In this document: piece after piece, positions 32,284 through 45,000 of the stretch | How the letters are laid out: the number at the start of each line of letters is the position of its first letter | Position numbering within the stretch: position 1 is the stretch's first letter | DNA from: Diphasiastrum complanatum | Taxonomy: Eukaryota > Streptophyta > Lycopodiopsida > Lycopodiales > Lycopodiaceae | DNA: 64,000 nucleotides | Direction of reading: 5' to 3' | Assembly: GCA_029204225.1 (NCBI GenBank) | Contig: CM055107.1 | Location: forward strand, 16,173,309-16,237,308 | Translations under genes and position numbers: made by a program | The notes under the pieces: model-generated | The model's input: the letters and a program-made list of their open reading frames with translations, nothing else | The model's database searches: none | Told to the model about the DNA's origin: nothing

Positions 32284-35200
32284 CTGATGCACAATCCAGA
32301 AATGAAATCATCAGCTCAGCTAATGCTAAAAATGTTTAATAAGTCGTCAACATTATATCATGTAGGTACCTGTCAAAATAAGCATCAGATATTTACTATG
32401 ATCCATGTATAAGAAAGCATACATTTGAACTTCCAGCTTAAAAAGTACCATTTCAAAGAAACGAGGTGATTAAGAGGCAAAACCTATTAGACAGTTACCT
32501 TTGCCAAATTTGACACAGATGAGTACCTCCACAATACAAATTGCAAGAGAGAGCCAGCAAAATGCTCCTAGTTTTTTTATCGGCTTTCTGCAGACAAATT
32601 CATAGCATCTCCATGAATACTAAAGCTTTTCATCTATGGTCACCAAAAAAAGATATTAAATGAGAAAAAACAGAATTATTGTCTGCAAAACTCCATAATA
32701 ACGACAACTATATTCATACTTGTTTGATACTAAATGAGAAATAGCATAACATAGATCGTGCTCATTCAAAGGCAAGACTGGTATGTAGGCTACTTAGAGG
32801 ATGAGCCTACGAGAGAAAAGTCAAGAGGTGAAGAAGATTGTTTGATCTTGATGTACTTTGAGAATATCAGAGGTTTTAAACCTCACATTGATATTCGAAT
32901 TGGGTGGGACAACTGGCGACTAGGATTGCCCATTAGCTTGTGCATGGATTTGGATTGGGTACATCGTTGTGGTCAAGGCCCTACTTTGAGTGTACATAGG
33001 AATGGGCAAGCTCACTGAGAGATCCTTATCAAAGAGGTGGAAGATATGCAGTAGGATGCTTAGACAGATTTAAGCCATATGCATAATATAAGCAGGAGTG
33101 AGAATTGGTTGCTGGTGGTATGGGAGTGACTCAAAGCCAAGACACTCAACTCAAATTGATCAATTGCTAGTTTCAGAGTAATAAGTGGATAAGTTAAACC
33201 CTACCAACTCACAAATTTAAACCTTAGTGTCTTGTGGAAGAATGCTGGAGGGGTATCTCAAGCAAGGGTACCTCACCTCACATCTCAGCCTCATCATCCC
33301 TGCTTATGATAACTTTCTTACCCTCTACGTCATACAACCTGTATCCCTTTTCTTGATTATCATATCCAAGAAATAAACATTTAGTAGCCTTTGAATCCAA
33401 TTCACTCCCCGAATCCTTAGTGTATGAGCATATGCATTGCTCCCACACACCCTTAAATGACTTACATCAGGTTTCCATCCTATATAAGCTTCCTCTGGAG
33501 TCCGATTCTCTACCACTTTCATAGGACTTTGATTTAAAAGATATATTGCTATTTGAACTGCTTTACCCCAAAAAGCATTCAAAAGTTTCTTACTTTTAAG
33601 CATGCTCCTCGTGTTTCCTTGAATTGATAAACCAACACTCCTCTTCTCTTGAGAAGTCACCTAAAGATGTCGATCCTGAGAACAGCTCACAATCGCCAAG
33701 ATCTAAAGCACCTATTGTCGTAGTAAGTTCTTCTTTGGGAAAATTTTCAACCTATTTCATGACCTTGTTCTTTCAGCATTCCTTTTCGTAATGTCCTGGC
33801 TTACCGCAAACAAAGCTTCTAATACAAATTCTTTAGAATATCCCAAGGCTCCTTGGGTATAGCAACATCTGTCATGTGGGGAATGATCATATCCTTAACA
33901 AATAAATTCATGATATGATGGACTTTCCTTCTCCACTTTAGATACTCTCTCAACTCTCTATAAGTAGGCAGAGGTATCGTAGTACGGATGACAATGTCCC
34001 AAATTTCTCGATCCCTTTGCAAATTGAACTTTCAAATGCTAAAATTTGTACCATCTAGCTTACTAGATTCTGGTAACATGGCATCATTCAAACCTACATC
34101 GTCAATAACATTGGATTACTTTGTCATATTTTGATCCTGGGACCTGGTCAATCAACACTTGCCACTTGGCAGTACCCTGACACATAGGCAAGCTAGTAGG
34201 TAGATTGTTTGATGCGTATCACTCATTGGACCAAGCGTCCCAATGAGGATATGATACGTCACGTGACCTGCCCGACAAGTTTCACTCATGCATTGGACCA
34301 AGTGTCCCATTGAGCATATGACACATGTCCCGTTGACCGGTCAACCCTCCCTACTTGTTAGGAGGTCAGTCCAACAGACTCTCATGGGACCCTGTATCCC
34401 CTTGGCTATCTCAGAATTAGTCACTATAACTGATATTTACATTGTAATTTACAACTGTCTCCACAAGTTGATGACTAAGCCACATTTACAATTCAATAAT
34501 TACAATTTACAATAGGCAAAGGAATTTAAAGTACATGTGACAACTCCTCTATGCAGCCATGGCCTACTATACGTTTTGCCTATCCATCCGCTATCTCAAT
34601 ATTCGTCATTTTACAATCCTAGCTCGGACTTAGTGCCCTTACTCAATTCATGCCCAAGTATGTGTTAGAAATAAAGTTTATTTATACCCCTAATGTTGAT
34701 TAGGCCATGCCTGCGTGCTATTATAGGGGCCTTTTTCATTTAGTGAAATTGGATCATCAAAGAAGAGTCATGCATGTGGAGTCAACATGGAGGAGAACCA
34801 ACCTTTTCCGTAGACCTCCTTGGGAAGATCAGATCTTCGTGGAAAGATCATTGCTTCTTTTTCATTTGCAAGAGCAACAAAGGAGTTTTCTTGGTGAAAT
34901 ACTTCGCGGAGATCATCATACTTTGTGAAATAGTTTTCTGATCAACACAGGATTAGAGCAGCTGATCGTTTCTCTTCAAGGAGGTAGTTTACTAGAAAAT
35001 CACCGGAGAAGATCATTGATCATTTCTGAGATTGTTCGCTAATTTCTAAGAGGGTACACGCTGATTTTTTCCAGGACATTGATTGCTCTTCTTTCAAACA
35101 CACCTTTTGTACTAAACCTTTGTAACACTACACATTTGCCACTTCTAAGTAGTGATGCTATGGGGTTGGGTATCTGCGGGTTTTTTGAATTGTGACTGAT

Positions 35201-38200
35201 GTACAATTTATAGTTAAAAAATTGAGCAGTAGTAAGCTGTAATCTAATCAATAAGACTAAGACAACATTTCCTTCTAGCTAAAACGTGTAGTTGACATAA
35301 CCTACCAAAGAAGAAACTAGGATACAAAGGAAACTACATAGCCAAAACAGATTGACAATAGAATGGTCCTATTCTATGTTGAAATTGCTTCTTTATGTTT
35401 AATGAAGTAATATACAACAACGCGTATCCAGCAGCCTATATTACTAAAAAAAAATAGCAAAATCAGAAAACGATTGAGTTAGCACCTGTCTTGAAGAAAC
35501 GAGTTGTATTCCCTTATAGCTGGATTGGCTATGAGCCACCAGACAATGAGCCGATAGCTGTTCAAAGGGTTTCTAGGGGGTAACCACAAACAATTTTTAA
35601 GGAAAAACGCATTCAGTTCCACAGTAAGGATGATCGTGACAAGTCCCAGCACCTGAACGAACCGCAGAGGTCCTGACAAGGGATTCCATTCATCTTTGTC
35701 CCAACGTGCAGGTGTGAATTGCCCCAATGAGCGCTTGACCTGTGGATGGGAAAAATACTTCAAACCTGAGTGATCAAGAAGCTCTCATGCAAAACTTACT
35801 ACCAAGCATAATAGATGACATGTGCAGTCCAAAACACACTTATCAAAACAAGTTCTCATGCTCAAATAATTGAAATCCATGTCAACAGCCTTTCTCTTTG
35901 GCCTAGAATCAGCTCTCTCTTTCGAACAGTTAACTTATGTAAAATAGTCATTTTGATAAACCATGAAGAACCATGCTAGGGGCATGAATGGAGTCATCAA
36001 TCAGTTTCAAAATGAGTGGCCTCAAGAACCTTAAGACACAAGTACAAAAAACTCACAACTTCACATTAATTGCATTTTGAAAATAAAATTCTCCGAAGGA
36101 CTTTGGAAGGAACTCCTAGAAAGGAAAATGAATAGTATACAGAACACATAAACTCATATATAGGAGATTTGGTGGCGAGCAGGGCTCCCCTTTCAGCATT
36201 CATAGATTGAATAGTTGTCTGAAGCTGTCTCATTTCTTGCCATAGAGAGCTGGATTCCTGCTTGATTTGTTCAATGTAGGATAGGATATACTGCTCAAAC
36301 GATCTGGGAGGTGTATACATTTCTTGCCATAGAGAGCTGGATTCCTGCTTGATTTGTTCAATGTAGGATAGGATATACTGCTCAAACGATCTGGGAGGTG
36401 TATACATTTCCGGAAGCTGCAGAACAGGAGTCTCAGTAGGAGAAGGAGAGGGCAGGAGGAGGTGGGGAAGAATGGACAGGGGGGGGCGCTGCCTCAGCAG
36501 AACTATTAACAATAACACCACCAACAACACTATTAGAGGCGATGGAGACACTGTTCACAGATGTGATGGAGGCCAGCCCAAGTTCGAGGTCTGATCCAGC
36601 TGCAATAGAGGCACCCTTCTCAGATGCGAAGGTCTGTCCAGGTGTGATGGAGGCACTTTCTCCTGTCCAGGTGCGATGGAAGGGACTGATCCAGTTGCGA
36701 TGAAGGTCAGGCCAACTGCAATGAAGGTGGAGGTGTCCTGGCCAGCAAGGCGGGGTGAAGAGTGGGGGGAGTTGCCTCCCCCATGCTTACGTGGAGCCAT
36801 AAGGTGGAGTGGATAGATGATGTGGAGTGATGGCAGTTGGACCGCTGACTGACCTAGGGCGCCGTGAGTGAGAGAGAGAGAATGAGAATTAGAATTAGAA
36901 TTATATTAATGTCTATCAAGTGCCCGTGGGCATAAAAGACAAGTAAAAAGTACATCAAAAAAAGGAGCATTGTCCACGTACTTATTCCTATAAGCTAAAC
37001 TAGAACAAGAAATCAGAGAGAAAAACAAAGCTTAACCTCCAACTGTGTTGAGGGTACAATATCAGTAGCTTAACCACCAGCTACACAAAGGGAAAGAGAA
37101 AACTGATATAAGTTAACTAGCTAAGTGGATATAAAAAACTGGGTGATATGGTGAGAAGCAGGCGTTGGCCTCTAGTGAAGAGCCCTGGGCCTGGAGGACC
37201 GAAGAGGACGCTGGAGCTTCGGCCGTCGAACTGGAATGTCTACCTCACTGTCAGAAGTCTCATCTCTATCCCTCTTCTGGAAAAAGTGCGTAATGTGTGA
37301 CTTGCTATGATCCACATCAGACCTATCCAATAAAAGAGAAGATCTCAGAGTAAACATCTCTCGTAATAACAAACCAACACATCTCGCATCTGAGTAGGCA
37401 AGGAAAGAACCACGTGCAAGTGAAGTATCTCTATATAAGCAATGGTATCTGCCTCTGATCTCATAGTAGGCCGGACATTGGAAAATGAAGTGGAACACGT
37501 CCTCAATCTCTTGTAAAGAGCAGCACTGAAAATACGTAGCGGTCGAGGTGTGACTGTGTATCTGCCTGTCTGAATAGCAAGCTGGTGAGAAGAGACCCTA
37601 AGCTGACCGAGACGATAGCGTAGGCCGAAAGATAACATCTGGGACAAATAACCCGGCCGAATGGGAAGCCCGGAAACATCAAGCTGAAGAAGATGAGTGT
37701 GATAAAACTGAAGCTTGACCCGTGATGGATCTGGGTGAGACCACACTGTGCAGATGTAAGCCCTATAAATCTGCTGGCGGATAAATGCGTGTGTCCCATT
37801 CGGGAGATCAGATATAGATAAGCCCCACATACTCAAAAGATCAGAAACACATTGAAACCATGAGGACCTAGCCTGCTGACTAGCCACAGTGTGAGAGGAT
37901 GTGAAAGCTGTAGCCATGTATTTGGATGAATCAAGCTCCGAGTGTGATAATCCGAAGTATAGCCTCAACAATCAATGGTGGAGAGGAAACTCCGCCAATA
38001 TGATATCATGGGGAATTGATTGCTTCGCATGGATCATTCGGCTACGTATAAGGATCTGCAGACGTGAAATATCACTCCAAGTATCTTTGGATAAGCCAAG
38101 ACACCATGTGTCTGCTGAATATAGAGCAACCGGAGAGACAGTGGTAGAAAAAGGGCGACAACGCGTATCAGGATCATGTACATAGTAAATAGAGGAAAAC

Positions 38201-41200
38201 CTCTCCATCTGGACAAGAGCAGAGCGCCCCTTGCGGAGCCTGGACAGAGCAGCTGGTCTAAAAGTGAGCAATGGACCAGTAAAAAGGACACCCAGGTATG
38301 TATAAGAGGCTACTATCTCCAGTGGCTGCCCATCATAGTAGAACACCGTGTCTCTCATATGCTATCGATAGGTGGAGAACACCATGACCTTAGTCTTACC
38401 AATGTTCGGCATCAAACCCCATGTTTGGCAAAAAGTATATAAAGCATCAAGGTGCTGCTGAAGGCCTTAAGCTGATCTCGATAGTAGTTTCACATCATCC
38501 GCATAGAGTAGAATAGGGATAATCATATCTGCTTACGGACAGCCATCTCCACCCTCTTCCCTAATAATCCGCTCAAGATCATCAATGTATAGAGCAAAAA
38601 GAGTAGGGGACAAAGGACATCCCTACTTAACCCCCACTGTACTATGAATATAAAGGACCATCCATCACCATCTCGAAAGCGAGTCAACACTCTCATACAA
38701 TGTGATGATAGCAGCAATGATTTCCTGAAAAAAGCCAAGCGATGCTAGGCGCTGGAGTAAAAGGTGTCTCGGAACAGATTCAAAGGCTTTGCGGAAGTCC
38801 ACAAAGCAACAATAAAGCCTCTGCTTCCTTAACTTAGCCTCCTCAATAATACATCTCAGGATGAATATCTGGTCAACCGTGGAGCCAAATGATTTGCGAC
38901 CTTTTTGCGAAGTTATTCTGATCACGAATAATTTTTGCTCAAGAAGAATTCGCGATCTAGACAGGCGAAACAAAACGAAATGAAACAAAGTGAAACTAGA
39001 CGAAAGAGAAGAATTCATGAAAAGGATCAATCAGGCTCTGTGATGAGACAAAACCAAACAAAACAAAACTTAAGTGAGCTCTAAAATTAATTTACACTTA
39101 TAGCCAAGTGATCGCGAAGCGAAAACATTCGCGAATAAAATCAGTTTGTGTGGAATTCAGATATGATTGCTGGTCACTGCCGGCTATATCATTTTTACAA
39201 TCCTCCAAAATGTTGATAGACACCTGCGTGTCCCATAGCATGTAACCCCTCTATCTCTACCTGAGAGCTGATAATAGACTGCAAAACTGATCCATATAGC
39301 TTGGCCATAGTATGACTGATCATAATAGTGCGGTAGTTGTCTATATTCAAAGGATCTCCGACTTTGAGGATAGGGTGTAAAAGGTTGGTGCACCAAGATG
39401 TGGGAACCGAAAATGACAGATTGGTTAAAGATATGGGAAATGTACGGGGCAATAATGTGAGCAACTGGTTTTAGGAAGTCCATGCTTAAGAGGTCAACAT
39501 CAGTGGCTTTGTGGGTTTGACCATTTTGAATGGCGTTTTCAACCATGGACGGGGTGAAGAGGGTGAAAAATGGGAGCGGTCTGTATAATGATTCATGAGT
39601 CTCTGCTAACAAAAGGATATCACATTTCAGCATAAAAGAATGGAAATCGCTTGCTGAAGAAGATGATAGTATGTTATTACAATTCCAAAAACCAATACAT
39701 AAAGGCTTAGGGGAACTCGGGATGCTCCTTTACCCGGGAGACCCGAATCCCTATTGAGAAATCTTATCAAAAAATTTTGGCTTGCCTTCAATGAAAACCA
39801 CCCGCTGATTTCTTGCATTTGCATCTTGAATTTGTTTCCTAGCTTGCCATTGCGTGTGTGTAAGGTCATCATCCATAAAAATAAAGGTCCTTTCTAATTT
39901 GGCTCTACGGCGTAAAGTTGCGTTGCGGCAGTCCATAGAGCGAAACTTGATAAACAAAACATTAGTGTCAAACTTACTTCTCCAAGTTGTATCAAAGCCA
40001 TTCGTGTTGTGTGTGAGCTTATTCAAAAGCAACTCTTTTGCCTCCTCAATGGGCTTATCCCCATCGGGAATCCCTCGAACTCGGATATTAAGGGCTTTTT
40101 TAGCCCTTCTTTCTTGCTCGGAAAAGACATTTTCTAGTGTAGAATTCACAAATGCATGTTGAACCGAGCTTGAAGATTCAGCCTTACCATCGTTTTTGAG
40201 ACACGCTGCCCATGTCTTCGTTCCTTCCACTTGTTTTTCAAGGCTGGATATTTTGTTTGAAGTCTCCTCCAAAACAATCTTTTCAGGTTTGAGTTGCACA
40301 TTCTCTTGTTCAAGCTGCTCCACCCTTTCTTGAAAACCAATGAGATCTCTACGAAGTTTTCCATTATCGATTTCAAGCTGACCTATCCTGCCTTTTTAGT
40401 CCAAGAAGTTCTTGCCAAAAAAAGCTAATTTCATAGGCAAACATGCCTTCGACTGATTTGGAAGGGGTATAGTCTGCTATCGACAACCGATTCAAGAAAT
40501 TTGAGTGAGGAGTAGAAGCTGAGATAGGCAAAACCCCCTCCCTCTAAAGTTATAGCCTTCGCTGTCCCAGCAGGGACAGCGAGATTTTGGGCCATCGCGG
40601 TCCCAGCTGGGACAGCGATGGATAGAGGAGCTGTCCCAGTTGGGACAGCGATGGGTGGACAAGCAGAGGACGGGGCAGCCAGCGCTTCCCCTCCTGCCTT
40701 CTTAGGAGGCATCTTAGAAGGACCTGCAGCGATGGAGGGCAGCGATGGCCTGCAGGAAGGAGGACAGCGATGGAGGGCATAACAAATGGCCATAAACAGG
40801 TCCCGATCCAGGCTCATCAAACCACGATCCACCCTAATCCAAATATAGCTAGCACACTCATCAGTATCCATGATCCATCATCAAACATCTGTCACACAAT
40901 ACATGAGGTAAACATTTGAATACAAAATATATTGAAAAGTGAAATCAAAGAACTGTTGATAATTAGCACAATCAAAGAATTGTTCAAAATCAAAGGACCG
41001 ATTTTTTTTTTGGATCTGATTCTTTTTTATGTGCCAACTTACAATCAAACAGTGGCACCTTGGCCAAAGAATCCAAGAACTCTTGGACATAACCGTCCAG
41101 TTCTCGGTTGCCCATATGTACCAACTCGACCCAAGGCTGAAGGAAGTCTCAGACTAAGCATGCCACACCACCTGAACCTCGCTCTGTCAATGCTCTCGTC

Positions 41201-42013
41201 TCCCTTCGATCTGCAAAGTACCAACAAAAACCCTCAATGACCGGTGGTCCCCTCTCAGGGCTCTCACGTGTCACAATGAGTAGTAAGATTTCACCATCAG
41301 CACAAAAATCCCTGAAATCCATTGCTGTAGCTGAAGAGTGGATACCATTGCAGTTCCTTAAACTCAACCACAAAGCTCTATGAAGGGCCCCCGAACCGCT
41401 CCCTAGTCCAGGGGGCCCTAATCCCTATTTCTCAAGATTCGGAGGATCTATGTACCGAGCCTTACCATCCCAATATATTACCCTCTTCCCCAAAGCTTTT
41501 GCCTCACTGAGTGCCTTCTTCTGATCCGCCACCTGCATAGGGGTTAGATCATCATCCATGAGAATGGATGTACCTCTAAGCTTGGCACGTAATCTAAGAG
41601 TTGCCCGCCGTTCTTCCAAATTAGTGAAGCGGACAATGAGTGTAGCGGGGTCTTTCTTCGTTCGCCATGATTGCTCCAAGCCCCATCAAATCAAACATTC
41701 TGATGAAGAGAAAAGAACTAAAACAACAGATTTTAGGTATAATTGATACAGAAACTCACACAAGCTGCCATCTGAGTTGGAAAGGTGGAACTACAGTTTA
41801 AACCGATATGAGAATAAAGGCTTTGACCCACATGCAAGTGCAATAACCACCACGTGCAAATAAGTGGCACCATCTTGTGGCATATACACATCATACTTGT
41901 TCATTGCAACATTTGCAGCACAGCCGTGAACGACAATGTACAGTACCATCATCAACCACTTCAACTACTCTCATGACATTCTTCATACCTCTATCCCAAA
42001 ACTCTACATACAG

Positions 42014-42093
<80 letters not shown>

Positions 42094-45000
42094 ACATCAG
42101 CTTTCACATCAGATGAGGAGTCACCCTACATGGATATTTCTTCAGACATTATCGGACATGAGGATTGGGGTTATATTCTTTTAGCCGGAGACTTCAATGC
42201 CCGAACTGGGTCCAAGCAAACGGAGTTCCATAGAGCAGAGAATGATCCACAATGGATACATGCCATAGATTAGGACAATCTTGGCCTCTGGCGATGATTG
42301 GCAAATGCAGAGGGTCCAGTTACAACATATGGGGAGCAAATGCTTCAATTGGGCGAGGCTCATGGATTGGCCATTTATAATGGCCTACTACAGTGGCCTG
42401 ATTCAGGTGATTATACTTGTTTCCCACACAGTGGAGGGCAGAGTGTTGTTGACTATTTCATGGGATCGTCGTCTCTCCTTCCCTCCATTTCATCATTTTT
42501 GGTTTACCGCACCACCCTCTCTGATCATTCATACCTTTCGCTCTCTATTGGCCTTCTTTGCACCTCACACACTCGTTCATTAACCCCCATCGTGAAAACC
42601 GTTTATCGCTATACCACCCAAAACACTCCTCTGTACAAGGAAGCCCTATCTGAACTTCTGGCTCACTTCCCATACGAGCATACTTTAGCGGACCAATCTC
42701 TTTTTCTTGTTTGGACCGTTCATACGGCTGCATCCCTTGCTTTTCTATCCCCATAGCCCAAGCATCCACGACACCATCGACCAAATAATCCATGGTTTGA
42801 CCACGAATGCATCGACCTCCACCAGAATTTGATCTACGCACGCTGCCACCTCCCCCATCTGGTAAAGGACTTATCTTGGTGAACCACTCTAAAGAAGAAA
42901 ATTGCTATGAGATCCACCAACGAAAGAAGATGATGGACCTTCTCTTTAGTATTACACTATGTTGAAACATGGCTCAAATCCTCAACTTTGGCAGATGGAT
43001 CGAGATTGTGTTGAAACGTAGTAAAACTATCTACACTAATTTAACTATCATTAAAGTGTTACTAAAGACACGTTAACTTGATTCTCCAATATAAGTTTGG
43101 GGATGCCAAATGGGCTGGAATTGGGAGGGACCAAAAGAAGTTCCTAACCTCCTATTTGGACGTCAAACAAACCATTCTGTATGCTATTTTGCAGGCTGAA
43201 ACTAATATACTCCCAATTGAAGCGATTGTCATCCTCAAGTCAATTAGATACTTGGAAAGAGTAGATACTCTACAAGATGATAGGCTATCAAAGGTGGCTC
43301 CCAAAGTTGCACACCATGAATTTCCCAAAAAGTCTCCTAATTTGAGGTTTTTTGTGCAAAAAAAGTTCATAGAGTGCACTTGGAAAGAGTCTTTGAAGAC
43401 GAAAATGCATTGCCTCAAATTTGGTTCATTCCTAAGAAAATGGGGCTTCACAAACAGGTATTGAAAAGGATATTTTTGAGAGGAAGAAGCAAGCTATTTC
43501 AAGACTTTGCATGAGCTCACATGAACTCAAAAACAAAAAGATGGTAAAATCCGAACCTTGCTTGGGAGGTTTGGGAGGCACGCACTTGCTTGTTTTGCTA
43601 ATTAAGGGTCAATCATCTCTAGTTACTACTAACACCCGTGTATCAAGAGACATATTCAAGTCACACAGAGTAAGTGCTTCCTTTTTTAAACTCATCATCT
43701 TACAAACAAGAAGTTGAGCACGTGCATGTGAGTGATGGGGTTGCCAATCATGACAAAGATGTTGAATCCAAGCAAACCAAAAATTGGAAGCAAGAGAACA
43801 CTAGGTAGTAGCAAAGGGGTGGGTGCATCTCTTGAAGCTGGAGCGTAATTGTCAAGGGTGAGAATGAAAACACCAAAAAAGTCATAGGTTCCTCCACGAT
43901 GCAAAGCAAAGATGGTGAACGCACAAGCATGAATAGTTAAGATGTCCTCTAGATAGGCACACTATCTTCTTGATAACTTTCATTTCTATAAGGAAAGAAT
44001 GATAAGCAAGCAAGTACAATACATTTTTTCACTAACTCTGATCACCTCATGGACATGACCTTACGCCGTAGTTGCTATACGTGTTCCGAAACACGTCTCG
44101 GAACGCAATTTTTTCTTTTTTCTTTTTAATATGGGTATATGGGTGTCAGAAAACTCATCTTGGGACGGGGGGGTGCTAGTAATTTTTGTAAAAAAATTAT
44201 TTATTGCAAGAGCCCACATATCCCTGATAATATGTAGGTATTGCTGATTCACTGAGTCTTGACGTATTGATTCATTGATTCACTGATTTAGGGTTTAGGG
44301 ATCTAGACCCGGAACGCCCTATGCATCATATCTAATGCTGATGCACTGATTAGGAACATTTGGATCAGCTTGGCTTTGAGAATAGGATATGTCGATCAGA
44401 TATCAAGAGCATCAGTCAAGCAATGTGATTCCATACATGCACACAATGATATGCATAGTTTCTGGAAACATGTCCCTTCGCAAATAAATGCAATGCCCTA
44501 TCAACAGAATGGTTAATAAGGGTGGTATAAAAAGAAGGTCTTTCCTCTTTCACAGGTGAGTGCTTTGTCACTGGCAATCTATTACTCTCTGAATAATGCT
44601 CTTGCTTTTTCTTAAACAATTTGATTTGGCTCTAATGCATCATTCTTCGAAGAGTTTCTTTTATTCTCTTTTCTCCGTACAAATGCTACATCCTCCATTG
44701 GATCCATCTCCGGGCTCAAAGCATTGTCATACTAATGTTACTTCCTCACCAACAGCTCTTTGCCATATTCAAGAGTCAAGTGACCTTATCATATGCATAA
44801 CCTTAAGGCCCTACTGTGGGAGAACAAATTATGCATATCCATCCCACGGGTTTTTAACGTTGTGCACTAAATCTGATCTGATGTTTGCCATCTAAAAGCT
44901 TGATAACTGCTCTAGTAACAACTTTCAAGAGAAATGATACACCTAGAATGGTAATTAAAGTGTAGCCTGACATGAAAGTTGAGATTGATGCTGCTGGTGC

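Larger units (their letters stand above)
36851..40790 (-). mobile_element. LINE A, near-full-length non-LTR retrotransposon
   Basis: Read on the minus strand from about 40790: leader, ORF1 (from ATG 40712), ORF2 with reverse transcriptase and C-terminal zinc motif, and a 3' end near 36885 that finishes in TATTAATATAATTCTAATTCTAATTCTC rather than a plain poly(A). Its 5' end interrupts an endonuclease frame of LINE B (40791 onward), showing it inserted into B. Most of its own endonuclease domain is deleted near 39595 and a MITE-like element splits the RT. Confidence 0.8.

Noticed and set aside
43695-43930. Minus-strand hydrophobic ORFs as membrane protein exons
   Set aside because: Two overlapping frames of similar quality, no splice logic with PSS1, and no family motif.
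44287-44300. Interstitial telomere array
   Set aside because: Only two TTTAGGG units, expected by chance at this scale.
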